From Hyphomicrobiales bacterium (GTDB taxonomy: Bacteria; Pseudomonadota; Alphaproteobacteria; Rhizobiales; Rhizobiaceae), in contig NVSG01000002.1 of NCBI GenBank assembly GCA_002401155.1, forward strand, positions 63,023 to 127,022: a stretch of 64,000 bases of DNA, written 5' to 3'. The translations under genes and the position numbers were made by a program. Below the pieces are notes generated by a model, which worked only from the letters and a program-made list of their open reading frames with translations, was not told the origin of the DNA and ran no database searches. Shown one piece after another: positions 18,795-28,149 of the stretch; the stretch's first letter is position 1; each line of letters opens with the position of its first letter.

Positions 18795-19985
18795 ATGGAA
18801 AACAATCTCTCACGCCCCGCAGAGCTTCTGCGCGAACTCATTCAATGTCGCTCCATCACGCCGCAAGAAGGTGGCGCGTTGAGTTGTCTTGAAGGACATT
18901 TTCAACGGCTGGGCTTTGAAACCCACCGAGTGATATTTTCCGATGAAGATACTCCGGACGTGGATAACCTTTATGCCCGCCTTGGCACAAGCGCTCCCCA
19001 TATCTGTTTTGCTGGACACACCGATGTAGTGCCGGTTGGCATTGAGGCCGACTGGTCTTCTGGTCCGTTTGAAGGAGTAGTTGAAGATGGCATGATGATT
19101 GGTCGCGGCACCGTTGATATGAAAGGCGGCATTGCCTGCTTTCTCGCAAGCGTCGAAGCCTATCTCAACGAAAATGAAACGCCCACCGGCTCTATCTCAT
19201 TCCTCATCACAGGCGATGAAGAAGGCCCTTCGATTAATGGCACCGACAAATTATTAAAGTGGGCAAAGGAACGCGGCGAAGTCTTCGATGCCTGCATTGT
19301 CGGCGAACCATCCAATCCGGCAGTCATTGGTGACGCCATCAAAATTGGCCGCCGCGGCTCCATGTCCGGGCGTATCACCGTTAAAGGTGTGCAGGGGCAT
19401 TCTGCCTATCCTCATCTGGCCGACAATCCGGTGCGCGGCATGATGGACATGCTAGATAGTCTGTTGGCCGAACCGTTCGATGAAGGCACTGACGATTTCC
19501 AGCCAACCAATTTGGAAGTTACCTCCGTTGATGTGGGCAACACAGCAACCAACGTTATTCCAGGCAACGCCACCGCTGCATTCAATGTGAGATTTAACGA
19601 TACCTGGAGCGGTGAGAGCCTGCGCGAAGAAATCATCCGCCGTCTGGAAGAGGGCACCTCAAAAGGTCGCATCCGGCGTGGTAAAAATACTCCGGCGAAA
19701 TTCGAAATGGAATGGCTTGGACGCATCAGTCCAGTGTTCCTTACCAGCGACGAGACCCTCGTTAAAACCCTGAGCGATGCCATTGAAGCCGAAACCGGCA
19801 GCCGCCCAGAACTCTCCACCGGCGGCGGCACGTCCGATGCGCGGTTCGTGAAGGACTATTGCCCCGTAGTAGAATTCGGCCTCGTAGGAAAAACCATGCA
19901 TCAGGTCAATGAGTGCGTGGCACTGGATGATCTGGATAAACTCACCGCAATTTACGGCAGATTTTTGAACAGCTATTTCGAATAA
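18795..19985 (+). CDS. dapE: Succinyl-diaminopimelate desuccinylase
   Basis: Removes succinate from N-succinyl-LL-diaminopimelate, the step after transamination in lysine and cell-wall synthesis. This M20-family zinc enzyme of 396 residues has metal and catalytic sites in GHTDVVPVG, GTVDMKGG and TGDEEGPS, plus the C-terminal HQVNECV. The bimetallic ligands look complete. The ATG at 18795 is preceded by a weak GGG site. dapD lies upstream on the same strand. Its stop codon directly abuts the stop of the convergent rmuC gene, with no base between. Confidence 0.96.
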   Translation: MENNLSRPAELLRELIQCRSITPQEGGALSCLEGHFQRLGFETHRVIFSDEDTPDVDNLYARLGTSAPHICFAGHTDVVPVGIEADWSSGPFEGVVEDGMMIGRGTVDMKGGIACFLASVEAYLNENETPTGSISFLITGDEEGPSINGTDKLLKWAKERGEVFDACIVGEPSNPAVIGDAIKIGRRGSMSGRITVKGVQGHSAYPHLADNPVRGMMDMLDSLLAEPFDEGTDDFQPTNLEVTSVDVGNTATNVIPGNATAAFNVRFNDTWSGESLREEIIRRLEEGTSKGRIRRGKNTPAKFEMEWLGRISPVFLTSDETLVKTLSDAIEAETGSRPELSTGGGTSDARFVKDYCPVVEFGLVGKTMHQVNECVALDDLDKLTAIYGRFLNSYFE

Positions 19986-21206
19986 CTATTCCACCGCTTT
20001 TAATCTCGGTTGTTCCTCGTCTGCATCGGTGCCGCTTTTCTCATCAAATTCAAGATTGGCGATTTTATCACCGCGCTTGGTTACCTTACCGGTGGAAGTC
20101 AAAATCATATCCACGTCTTTTTGGGTCTGCTGGAAATGCCCGGCAAGCTTGCGCACACGGTCGTCGAGCCGTGAGACATCTTCCATCAGCCGGATAACTT
20201 CGCCCTGAATAAGATGGGCTTGCTCACGCATGCGGCTGTCTTTCAGCACCGATTGCACCACCTGTATCGAAAGCATCAAAAGAGAAGGGGAAACAATCAC
20301 CACCCGCGCCCGGTGAGCGGTTTGGATGATGCCTTCAAAATTCTCATGGATTTCTGCAAAGATGGATTCCGACGGCACGAACATAAACGCCGTATCCTGC
20401 GTTTCGCCCGGTATCAGATATTTCTCCGAAATTGCTTTGATATGCACTTCCATATCGCGGCGGAATTGTTGTCCGGCAGCTTTCGCATCTTCGGGGCGCT
20501 CGGCCTTGCGAATGGCATTCCACGCCTCCAGCGGAAATTTGGCATCGATCGCCAGCGAAGGCGTATCGTTCGGCATATAAATAAGGCAATCGGGCCTGCA
20601 TGAATTGGAAAGGGTCGCCTGAAATTCATAGCCATTAAACGGCAAGCCATCCTGCACAATCATCTGCATCCGCGCTTCGCCAAAGGCGCCGCGAGTCTGT
20701 TTATTGTCCAGAATATTTTGCAATTGCACCACCTGTCCGGTCAGGCTGGTGATGTTGTTTTGCGCATTATCAATGACCGCAAGACGCTCCTGCAATTTGG
20801 CAAGGCTTTCCTGCGTGCTCTTGGTGGTCTCGCTGATCGATTGACCAATGCGCCCGCTCATATTTTCAAGGCGCTCATTGACCGTGCGCACCATATCGCC
20901 CTGACGGGTAGAAAACATCTCGCCCATGCTCGCCATACGTCCAGTCAGTTCGTTTTGGCTGGCAATGAGTTCGGCCATGCGTGTCTCTGCATCGCGTGCC
21001 CGTTCCGCATCCAGAGCGTCACGCGCAGCTTCTGCTATGGCAAGTGCTTTGCTGTTGCGTGATGAGACAACAATGCGCCAGATCAATAGTGCAAAAAGAG
21101 CAACAATAATTGCCATAGTGACCTCGCCCAGCGATATCGGGCGATTGCCAAACTGGGTGATAGGTTCAGAGAATAGAACTTTGAAGGTGTTGAGTGAAAT
21201 TTCCAT
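19986..21206 (-). CDS. rmuC: DNA recombination protein RmuC
   Basis: RmuC proteins limit inversions between short repeats and are thought to act as membrane-anchored nucleases. The protein has an N-terminal transmembrane helix (about residues 19-36), a coiled coil of roughly 150 residues (heptads around NELTGRMASMG and NERLENMSGRIG), then the conserved core with RGAFGEARMQ, DCLIYMPND, IDAKFPLEAW and FMFVPSESIF. The ATG at 21206 gives 406 residues; a TTG at 21248 would add 14 hydrophobic residues, and neither has a strong ribosome site. It ends against dapE. The acidic tail is variable. Confidence 0.93.
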   Translation of the reverse strand: MEISLNTFKVLFSEPITQFGNRPISLGEVTMAIIVALFALLIWRIVVSSRNSKALAIAEAARDALDAERARDAETRMAELIASQNELTGRMASMGEMFSTRQGDMVRTVNERLENMSGRIGQSISETTKSTQESLAKLQERLAVIDNAQNNITSLTGQVVQLQNILDNKQTRGAFGEARMQMIVQDGLPFNGYEFQATLSNSCRPDCLIYMPNDTPSLAIDAKFPLEAWNAIRKAERPEDAKAAGQQFRRDMEVHIKAISEKYLIPGETQDTAFMFVPSESIFAEIHENFEGIIQTAHRARVVIVSPSLLMLSIQVVQSVLKDSRMREQAHLIQGEVIRLMEDVSRLDDRVRKLAGHFQQTQKDVDMILTSTGKVTKRGDKIANLEFDEKSGTDADEEQPRLKAVE

Positions 21207-21366
21207 AGCAACAACCGTAGTTGATTCTTGCAAAATAAAAAAGAACAAAAAGAGAATATCCAGATAAGGGTATTAACCCGTTATCGCAAATTCGGTTGAC
21301 GCTTTCGCTTCCATTCCCTATCTCAACACCATAGATATTATCATTTATTATGAGTTCAAACAGCCC

Positions 21367-21945
21367 ATGAGCCTCCGCCCGATCATCAATATTCCAGATC
21401 CTTTGCTTCGCTCGGTTTCAAAACCGGTGGAACAGGTCAGCGATGCCCTGCGCAAACTGATGGATGACATGCTGGAAACCATGTATGACGCGCCGGGCAT
21501 TGGCCTTGCGGGTATCCAGATTGCGGTGCCTCTGCGCATCATCACGCTGGATGTCGCCGTGCGTTCATCTGATGAGGAAGGCGATGAAGACAGTGAGCCA
21601 AAAGAGATCGAGCCTGATCCGATGTTCCTGATCAATCCGGAAATTGTTAGTTTCTCTGACGAGCTTTCGACCTACGAAGAGGGGTGCCTCTCCATTCCCG
21701 ATTATTACGCCGATGTGGAACGCCCGGCGCGATGCATGGTCAAATACATCGACCGCGATGGCAAGGAACAAACCATTGAGGCCACCGGGCTTCTTTCTAC
21801 TGTCGTTCAGCACGAGGTGGATCATCTGGATGGTAAATTATTTATCGATCATATCTCCAAATTAAAGCGCGATATGGTGGTAAAGAAATTCACCAAAATT
21901 GCCAAACAAGACGGCACCACGCACGCTACCCCGATCATTATTTAA
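21367..21945 (+). CDS. def: Peptide deformylase
   Basis: Removes the formyl group from the first methionine of new proteins. The three motifs are present: GIGLAGIQ (44-51), EGCLS with the metal-binding Cys (105-109) and QHEVDHLDG with the two metal His residues (148-156). The usual motif I is GxGLAAxQ; here the second Ala is Gly. An acidic insertion of about 14 residues (69-82) sits between motifs I and II. The 192-residue length is normal. fmt starts 15 bases downstream and truA follows, so deformylation, formylation and tRNA modification genes form one operon. Confidence 0.96.
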   Translation: MSLRPIINIPDPLLRSVSKPVEQVSDALRKLMDDMLETMYDAPGIGLAGIQIAVPLRIITLDVAVRSSDEEGDEDSEPKEIEPDPMFLINPEIVSFSDELSTYEEGCLSIPDYYADVERPARCMVKYIDRDGKEQTIEATGLLSTVVQHEVDHLDGKLFIDHISKLKRDMVVKKFTKIAKQDGTTHATPIII

Positions 21946-21960
21946 GAAGCAGGAAACCCA

Positions 21961-22893
21961 ATGTCGCTTCGCATCATCTTTATGGGAACGCCGGAATTTT
22001 CTGTTCCAACCCTATCGGAAATCATCGCTCGCGGCCATGAGGTCGTGGCCGTTTATTCTCAGCCCCCAAGGCCAGCAGGTCGGGGCATGGAATTACGCAA
22101 AAGCCCGGTGCACGAAAAGGCCGAAGAATTTGGCATTCCCGTTTTCACTCCGGTCAGTCTGAAGGGTGAAGCAGAACAAAAAGAATTCGCATCATTCAAC
22201 GCCGATGTGGCAGTGGTCGTAGCCTACGGCCTGTTACTGCCGCAAGTGGTGCTCGATGCCCCGCGACTGGGTTGCTATAATGGCCACGCATCTTTGCTGC
22301 CACGTTGGCGCGGAGCCGCACCCATTCAACGCGCCATCATGGCCGGTGACAGCGAAACTGGCGTCATGGTGATGAAGATGGAAGCCGGGCTCGATACCGG
22401 ACCGATGGGCGTGGTCGAGAAGGTCACCATTGCACCCGATATGAGCGCAGGCGAATTGCATGATGCACTTTCTGTCACCAGTGGCGGTTTGATGGTTCGC
22501 GCTTTGGATGCCCTCGAGCAAGGCAATTTGAAGCTAACCGAGCAATCAAAAGAAGGCATCACCTACGCCAAGAAAATTGAAAAGACCGAAACCCGCATTG
22601 ATTGGTCAAAGCCGGTAGTGGGTGTCCACAATCATATTCGAGGCCTGTCGCCTTTTCCTGGTGCTTGGTGCGAGATGGTGCTTGGTGGCAAGAACACCCG
22701 TGTCAAAGTTCTTCGTGCAAAAGTTGTCGATGGTAATGGTACTCCGGGTGAAGTACTTGACGATGCCCTGACTATTTCTTGCGAGGGCGGCGCGCTTCGT
22801 TTGGAGCGTGTGCAAAAGGCCGGAAAACAAGCCGGCAGCGCAGAAGAATTCCTGCGCGGCAACCCTGTTTCCAAAGGCACGGTACTCACCTAA
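21961..22893 (+). CDS. fmt: Methionyl-tRNA formyltransferase
   Basis: Adds a formyl group from 10-formyltetrahydrofolate to initiator Met-tRNA. The 310-residue chain has the N-terminal hydrolase-fold domain starting [20 protein letters not shown], with the catalytic [18 protein letters not shown] loop and the Asp in MEAGLDTGP, followed by the C-terminal OB-like tRNA domain. It lies between def and truA: 15 bases after def, and its stop shares one base with the truA ATG. Confidence 0.97.
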   Translation: MSLRIIFMGTPEFSVPTLSEIIARGHEVVAVYSQPPRPAGRGMELRKSPVHEKAEEFGIPVFTPVSLKGEAEQKEFASFNADVAVVVAYGLLLPQVVLDAPRLGCYNGHASLLPRWRGAAPIQRAIMAGDSETGVMVMKMEAGLDTGPMGVVEKVTIAPDMSAGELHDALSVTSGGLMVRALDALEQGNLKLTEQSKEGITYAKKIEKTETRIDWSKPVVGVHNHIRGLSPFPGAWCEMVLGGKNTRVKVLRAKVVDGNGTPGEVLDDALTISCEGGALRLERVQKAGKQAGSAEEFLRGNPVSKGTVLT

Positions 22894-23666
22894 TGCCTCG
22901 CTATAAACTCACCATTGAATATAACGGAATGCCCTATTACGGCTGGCAACGTCAGGCTGATGTAATCAGCGTGCAGCAGGCTTTGGAAGAGGCCATCGAA
23001 CAATTCACCCAGCACAAAGTCACAGCCACCGCCGCCGGGCGCACCGATGCAGGCGTTCATGCGCTAGGCCAAATCGTCCATGTGGATCTGGAAAAAACAT
23101 GGACAACAGATAAAATTGTCGAGGCGGCAAACGGCCTACTTCGCTTTAACGAGCATCCAATTGCAGTTACCTCGGTCGAACAGGTGGACGATGAATTCGA
23201 TGCAAGGTTTTCAGCTATCCAGCGCCACTATCGATACCGTTTGATCAACCGCAAAGCGCCCCTCACCGTGGAGAATCAACGGGCATGGTGGATACGCTTC
23301 CCTCTCGATGTGGAAGCGATGCACGAAGCTGCACAAGAACTGGTGGGCCGATACGATTTCACCACATTCCGCGATACCGAATGTCAGGCCAAATCGCCCA
23401 TACGCACTATCGATAAATTCAGTGTCTATCTGGCCGAGGGAAATGCCGCTATTGGCGGTGCTGGCCGAACCATCAATTTCGACATTTCAGCCCGCGCTTT
23501 CCTGCATTCACAGGTGCGCTCCATGGTTGGATCATTAAAAATGGTCGGCGATGGTAAATGGTCAAAGCAGGATTTGATCAACGCCCGTGATGCCAAAGAC
23601 CGCAAGGCGTGCGGTGTTGTCGCTCCGCCTTACGGATTATATTTGGTTCAGGTGGATTATTCCTGA
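22893..23666 (+). CDS. truA: tRNA pseudouridine(38-40) synthase
   Basis: Makes pseudouridine at positions 38-40 in the anticodon arm of many tRNAs. The 257-residue protein begins [20 protein letters not shown] and carries the catalytic Asp in AAGRTDAGVHALGQ. The later FHSQVR-like motif reads FLHSQVRSMVGSL. The frame is open upstream within fmt, but the ATG at 22893, overlapping the fmt stop by one base, gives the family N-terminus. It is the last gene of the def-fmt-truA operon and converges on bioY. Confidence 0.96.
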   Translation: MPRYKLTIEYNGMPYYGWQRQADVISVQQALEEAIEQFTQHKVTATAAGRTDAGVHALGQIVHVDLEKTWTTDKIVEAANGLLRFNEHPIAVTSVEQVDDEFDARFSAIQRHYRYRLINRKAPLTVENQRAWWIRFPLDVEAMHEAAQELVGRYDFTTFRDTECQAKSPIRTIDKFSVYLAEGNAAIGGAGRTINFDISARAFLHSQVRSMVGSLKMVGDGKWSKQDLINARDAKDRKACGVVAPPYGLYLVQVDYS

Positions 23667-23698
23667 GATCAGCTTGTTAGTCGCCAGATTAGGTTGGC

Positions 23699-24271
23699 TT
23701 AGATAAGGCCGCCGCGCCGCAAAAGCTTGAATGCCAACGGTGCGCAGAGTGCGGCAATTGCAGCTTTCACCACACCGCCCAGAATGAACGGGTTCAAACC
23801 GTATTCCATTACTTTTTCAATAGGCACGAAGTTTGCCAGCCATACCATGCCAAATCCAAAAATCGGAACAAGACCGATAACCATGATAGCAAACTGGATC
23901 ATTGAGTTTTTGCCATAAGCAAAGCGCCCGATGAACAGCGTCGCGACCAGCATGCCGAACAAAAAGCCACCTGTTGGCCCCATCATATAGGCAAGTCCAA
24001 TGCCTCTCTCAGGCGTACCTGAAAAGACGGGATAACCTGCAGCGCCCATGGCCAGATAGCCAATATATATAGCGGCGGCCTGGCGCCAGCCAAACATGGA
24101 GGCAAATGCCATCACCGCCAAAGTTTGCAGCGTCATCGGAACTGGATACATTGGCACATGTGCTTTTGCGCTAAGCGTCAGCAATGCCGCCCCAATAACG
24201 GTGATGGCAACAAAGCGCAAAGCGCCACTTTTTGGTGTAACATCCGTATTGACGGAGAAGATCGTATTCAT
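23699..24271 (-). CDS. bioY: Biotin transporter BioY
   Basis: Substrate-binding membrane subunit of an ECF-type biotin transporter, 190 residues from the ATG at 24271, which follows AGGGAC. It has about six hydrophobic helices and the family motifs VPMYPVPMTLQTLAV, GAAGYPVFSG and GPTGGFLFG. No bioM or bioN genes lie next to it, so it either works alone, as reported for solitary BioY proteins, or uses an energising module elsewhere. I looked for a BioR-type site upstream and did not see one. Confidence 0.93.
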   Translation of the reverse strand: MNTIFSVNTDVTPKSGALRFVAITVIGAALLTLSAKAHVPMYPVPMTLQTLAVMAFASMFGWRQAAAIYIGYLAMGAAGYPVFSGTPERGIGLAYMMGPTGGFLFGMLVATLFIGRFAYGKNSMIQFAIMVIGLVPIFGFGMVWLANFVPIEKVMEYGLNPFILGGVVKAAIAALCAPLAFKLLRRGGLI

Positions 24272-24392
24272 CACATGTCCCTTCAATTTTTTTCTGGCCC
24301 GTTCTTAACATACCGCCGCAAAGCGTCAAATGTTATCGAAATTACTGCACAATGAATGTGTAGGGGAATATGAGAGGTGAATGTAGAATAAC

Positions 24393-25004
24393 TCACCACA
24401 TAGTTTTTTCTGCCCGCCCGCCCCATTCCTTATCGTATTTCTTGCCATCAAATTCCTGATTGGTAATCGCGCTCATAATATCCCCCGGGCTAGGCAAATC
24501 CTGCGCTCCTGTTTGCGCATCTTGTTCCCAAAGGCGGGCCCGCATGATAGCGCGGCCACACTGGAAATAGATCGCTTGTGTTTTGATCACGATGATTGAG
24601 CGTGGTTCTTTTTCGTTGACGGCAAAGCTGGCTTTCAAATCGGGGGCCGTGGAAAGGTGTGCTAATCCATTCACCCGAAGGCAGTTCTTGGAGCCGGGAA
24701 TGAGAAATAATAGGCCGACTTTTGGTTCATGAACAATATTGCGCAAGGAATCGACCCGGTTATTGCCCCTACGGTCTGGCATTAGCAAGGTTCCCTCATC
24801 AGCCACCCGCACGAAACCGGGGAAATCACCGCGAGGGGTGCAATCGAGCCCCTCTGGTCCGCTTGTTGCCAAAGCACAAAATGGCGCAGCTTCGATATAC
24901 TTTTGATATTCCGGCGTCAGATGCGCCACCTCTTTAACCAATGATGCCCCGGATGGGGTGCCGTAGATTGCTTCCAGCTGTTCAATCGTATCAATAATCG
25001 TCAT
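24393..25004 (-). CDS. PPOX-class FMN-dependent pyridoxamine-oxidase-like protein
   Basis: A 203-residue split-barrel flavoprotein of the pyridoxamine 5'-phosphate oxidase superfamily. The FMN-binding part includes FCALATSGPEGLDCTPRGD and LLMPDRRGNNRVDSLRN, and the C-terminal part carries IYFQCGRAIMRARLW. This is the pattern of the DR_2398/MSMEG_1061-like branch, whose substrates are unknown; it is not the vitamin B6 enzyme itself. The ATG at 25002-25004 is used. It is divergent from the HpaR-like regulator, with about 270 bases between in which I see no clear site. Confidence 0.85.
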   Translation of the reverse strand: MTIIDTIEQLEAIYGTPSGASLVKEVAHLTPEYQKYIEAAPFCALATSGPEGLDCTPRGDFPGFVRVADEGTLLMPDRRGNNRVDSLRNIVHEPKVGLLFLIPGSKNCLRVNGLAHLSTAPDLKASFAVNEKEPRSIIVIKTQAIYFQCGRAIMRARLWEQDAQTGAQDLPSPGDIMSAITNQEFDGKKYDKEWGGRAEKTMW

Positions 25005-25277
25005 AAAATCCCCGTTTCAAGCTTTTTGCGTATGGTATCCGATTTTTGCCACTTTTCAGCGATAGTCGCAAGCAGGGGCCTGTTTATGAGTGCATGACTT
25101 GAAAAATTTGACTTCACCTAAGCCAAAGGAGCGGTTTTAAGTGAATAATTCTAAAGTTATTGGGGGCGAAAATTTACCATATGAAGCGTTGGTCAGTATA
25201 TTTATAACGTATTTATTGACTGTGTGCGTATATCAACTACACAAAGCAATCACAATAAGGCTTAGTGAGGCTATAAA

Positions 25278-25709
25278 TTGAAAACCAATCGTTCATTAAC
25301 CATCGCATTATTGCGCGCACGTGAAAGCTTAATGACAGAGTTTCGCCCAATATTGGCGCGTCATGGATTCACCGAGCAACAATGGCGGGTGTTGCGCATT
25401 CTCATCGAGATGAAATCTCTGGATGCCACCGCACTTTCGGAACGAACCTGCATTTTAGCCCCCAGCCTGACACGGATAATCCGCAACCTTGAAAGCAGAG
25501 GCCTTTTGCAAAAAGATATTTCCGAAATGGACGCTCGCAAGCTGGTTTTAAAGCCAACAAGGCAAGCATTGGAAATCAGTAAAAAGGTGACCCCGGAAAC
25601 CAACAAGGTTTTTGAAGAAATAGAAAAGCAATTTGGTGCGGAAAACAACGAGAAATTGCTGGATATGCTGCAAGACTTGTGCAACTCAAATAAGCTAGCC
25701 AATACGTGA
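25278..25709 (+). CDS. MarR family regulator, HpaR-like
   Basis: A 143-residue winged-helix regulator. The N-terminal SLTIALLRARESLMTEFRPI and the following FTEQQWRVLRIL are close to HpaR, the repressor of homoprotocatechuate degradation. The start is a TTG at 25278, seven bases after GTGAGG; there is no earlier ATG in frame. It lies 74 bases upstream of kynureninase on the same strand and may control it, perhaps by sensing an aromatic tryptophan-pathway product. No hpa genes lie nearby, so the name refers to sequence family and not to the compound sensed. Confidence 0.86.
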   Translation: MKTNRSLTIALLRARESLMTEFRPILARHGFTEQQWRVLRILIEMKSLDATALSERTCILAPSLTRIIRNLESRGLLQKDISEMDARKLVLKPTRQALEISKKVTPETNKVFEEIEKQFGAENNEKLLDMLQDLCNSNKLANT

Positions 25710-25783
25710 GTTTGTGACCCAATTTAACACGGTCAGGAAAACTCGTTGAGGCTGCGAAAATCAGCAAGTAATACGGATTTCCA

Positions 25784-27031
25784 ATGACCGAACAAACCAC
25801 CCATCAACAAATTGCCGAGGCTCTGGATAAGGGCGATCTGCTGACTAGCTATCGCGGGCAATTCGCGATTCCCCCAAAGCTAATTTATCTCGATGGTAAT
25901 TCCCTTGGTCCTCTGCAACCTGCTGTTGGCAAAAAAGTGGCGGAAACTTTGGTTGTGGAATGGGGTACGGACCTCATCAAAAGCTGGAACAAAGCTGGCT
26001 GGATAGATTTGCCCGAGACAGTCGGCGAGCAAATTGCCCCGATCATTGGCGCAAAATCCGGCACGGTGATTGCAACGGATTCAACCTCTGTCAATGTGTT
26101 CAAAACCCTTGCCGCAGCATTGCTTATGCGCAGTGACCGCAGAAAAATTGTTTCGGAAAACGGCAATTTCCCGACCGATCTATATATGACGCAAGCAACA
26201 ACCGCTTTCCTTGGTACAGGTCATGAACTCGTCACCGTCAAAGATGATGATGCCCTGATGAAGGCGATTGACGAAGAGACAGCAGTAGTGCTGTTGACGC
26301 AGGTCGATTACAAAACCGGGCGCATGCTGGACATGGCAAAGATAACCGCCCATGCCCATGAAAAAGGCGCTCTGATCATCTGGGATTTGTGCCACTCTGC
26401 CGGTGCGTTTCCGGTGGCGCTTGATGCATGCAACGTGGATTTTGCCATTGGCTGCGGTTATAAATATCTCAACGGTGGCCCCGGTGCACCAGCCTTTATT
26501 TATGTGAAAAAAGAATTGCAGAACCAAGCCATCCAGCCTCTTTCCGGTTGGTTTGCCCACGAAGCACCATTTGAATTTGATCCGGAATTCAAACCGGCCA
26601 TGTCGATCAAACGCTATTTGACCGGCACCCCGCCTGTGCTTTCTTTGATGGCATTGCATGAGGCTCTAAAAATCTGGAAGGATGTGGACATGCGCCTCAT
26701 CCGCCAAAAAAGTGTGGGTCTCAGTCAACTATTCATTCAAGCCGTTGAAGAAACCTGTGAAGGGCTCACCCTAGCCAGCCTGCGCGATCCGCAACTGCGG
26801 GGAAGTCAGGTTTCTTTCACCTTTGATGGCGATGGCTATGCTCTCATGCAGGCATTGATTGCCGAGGGTGTGATCGGTGATTTCCGCCAACCCAATATTT
26901 TGCGCTTTGGTTTTGCACCGCTCTATGTCCGTTACAAAGATGTGGTTCGTGCCGCTGAAATTCTGGCCGATATTTTGAAAACCGAACGCTGGAAAGACGA
27001 AAAATTCAATGTGCGAAGTGAAGTGACTTAG
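25784..27031 (+). CDS. kynU: Kynureninase
   Basis: Splits kynurenine to anthranilate and alanine, or 3-hydroxykynurenine to 3-hydroxyanthranilate, with pyridoxal phosphate. The 415-residue chain matches the family: YLDGNSLGP near the start, DSTSVNVFKTLAAAL for phosphate binding, WDLCHSAGAFPV with the PLP-contacting Asp, and the PLP lysine in GCGYKYLNGGPG at about residue 227. No kynA, kynB or other tryptophan genes lie beside it. The upstream HpaR-like gene probably regulates it. A multi-hairpin repeat follows the stop. Confidence 0.94.
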   Translation: MTEQTTHQQIAEALDKGDLLTSYRGQFAIPPKLIYLDGNSLGPLQPAVGKKVAETLVVEWGTDLIKSWNKAGWIDLPETVGEQIAPIIGAKSGTVIATDSTSVNVFKTLAAALLMRSDRRKIVSENGNFPTDLYMTQATTAFLGTGHELVTVKDDDALMKAIDEETAVVLLTQVDYKTGRMLDMAKITAHAHEKGALIIWDLCHSAGAFPVALDACNVDFAIGCGYKYLNGGPGAPAFIYVKKELQNQAIQPLSGWFAHEAPFEFDPEFKPAMSIKRYLTGTPPVLSLMALHEALKIWKDVDMRLIRQKSVGLSQLFIQAVEETCEGLTLASLRDPQLRGSQVSFTFDGDGYALMQALIAEGVIGDFRQPNILRFGFAPLYVRYKDVVRAAEILADILKTERWKDEKFNVRSEVT

Positions 27032-27054
27032 AGTATTTTCGTTTCCACGGAAAT

Positions 27055-27133
27055 GCGAAGGCGGCGAAGAGCCGCCCGGCGCTAGCTGCGCCGCGCATGC
27101 GCAGGCCCGAACGTAGTGAGGATACGCCGTGAG
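27055..27133. repeat. Multi-hairpin intergenic repeat, copy R1
   Basis: Copy 1 of a family of four in this window, between the convergent kynU and methionine sulfoxide reductase genes. It contains the perfect hairpins GGCGGC-GAAGA-GCCGCC (27060-27076) and CGGCGC-TAGCT-GCGCCG (27077-27093), then the palindrome GCGCATGCGC, and ends with GGATACGCCGTGAG. It shares the TAGCT form of the middle hairpin with R3. The end lies one base before the stop codon of the minus-strand gene. Confidence 0.78.
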
Positions 27134-27134
27134 C

Positions 27135-27578
27135 CTAGAATGAATTTTTCAACATTGCACTCAGAGTTTCGGCGTCTTCTTGATTAAATTCAGCCAAATT
27201 GTCTGAATCAATATCCAGTACACCGATCAACGCATTGCTCTGAAATATCGGCAAAACGATTTCTGATTGCGTGGTGGCAGAACAGGCAATGTGGTCGGTG
27301 ACAGCGTTGACATCAACAACAATTTGCACCTCGCGGTTTCTGGCACAGGCCCCGCAAACGCCCTTGGCAAAGGGGATAACCAGACAGCCATGACCGCCTT
27401 GATAAGGGCCTATCTTGAGGGTGTCGTCGCCGGTATTGCGGTAAAAACCAACCCAGTGAAATTCATCAAATGCGTGATAGAGTTCGCAGGCGATGGTTGC
27501 CATTTTAGCGATGTTATCGCTTTCGCCTTCAACAAGGGCAGCGATGCGCGAGATCGTTTCTGAATAATCGCGAGCCAT
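27135..27578 (-). CDS. Free methionine-(R)-sulfoxide reductase (GAF domain)
   Basis: Reduces the R form of free methionine sulfoxide using a GAF domain. The 147-residue chain fits the family: DEFHWVGFYR, then three cysteines at 65, 75 and 99 whose spacings (10 and 24) equal those of the catalytic Cys84, Cys94 and Cys118 in E. coli fRMsr (YebR). The motifs GVCGACAR and HIACSATTQSEIVLPI surround the last two. The longer frame to 27638 is rejected because the ATG at 27578 begins the domain. It starts one base after the aroQ stop, so the two genes are cotranscribed. Confidence 0.9.
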   Translation of the reverse strand: MARDYSETISRIAALVEGESDNIAKMATIACELYHAFDEFHWVGFYRNTGDDTLKIGPYQGGHGCLVIPFAKGVCGACARNREVQIVVDVNAVTDHIACSATTQSEIVLPIFQSNALIGVLDIDSDNLAEFNQEDAETLSAMLKNSF

Positions 27579-27579
27579 C

Positions 27580-28020
27580 TTATTTTTTATGATTAGCAGC
27601 AATCGCATCAATGGCAGCAAGATAGCCTTGCGATCCAAGCCCGCAAATCACACCCACCGCAATCGCGCTGATATAGGAGCGCTTGCGGAAAGATTCACGC
27701 GCATGAACATTGCTCAAATGCACCTCGTAAACGGGGATATCAACTCCCGAAAGCGCATCGCGAATAGCAATCGAGGTATGGGTATAGGCACCCGGGTTGA
27801 TAATGATAAATTGATGCTTGCCACGTGCCTGATGAATTTCATCAATGATCGCGCCTTCAGTGTTTGACTGGAAGGAAGCCAGTTCAAACCCGTGTGATTT
27901 AGCATGCGTTGCGCAAAGCTCTTCCACATCCCCAAGGGTTTGCGACCCGTATATTTCCGGCTCTCTGGTGCCGAGCAGGTTGAGATTTGGTCCGTTGATC
28001 AAAAGAATTGATATGGTCAT
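27580..28020 (-). CDS. aroQ: 3-Dehydroquinate dehydratase, type II
   Basis: Third step of the shikimate pathway, making aromatic amino acids. The 146-residue length fits the dodecameric type II enzyme. Motifs: [17 protein letters not shown] with the catalytic Tyr loop, [16 protein letters not shown], and [14 protein letters not shown] with the catalytic His. The ATG at 28018-28020 follows AGGAG; the frame extends upstream to 28044 without a better start. It is first in a two-gene unit with the methionine sulfoxide reductase; accB and accC, often beside aroQ, are absent here. Confidence 0.95.
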   Translation of the reverse strand: MTISILLINGPNLNLLGTREPEIYGSQTLGDVEELCATHAKSHGFELASFQSNTEGAIIDEIHQARGKHQFIIINPGAYTHTSIAIRDALSGVDIPVYEVHLSNVHARESFRKRSYISAIAVGVICGLGSQGYLAAIDAIAANHKK

Positions 28021-28149
28021 GAATGTGCGCTCCTGAAGTCCCACGCATTTTAAGGCTAAGCCCCTAATAATCTAACAATATATAAAAAGAAATCCCCGTG
28101 TGGGTCTAAGCTTTCAAAATCAGCAAAAATCGCCAAGGAAATTTGCTGA

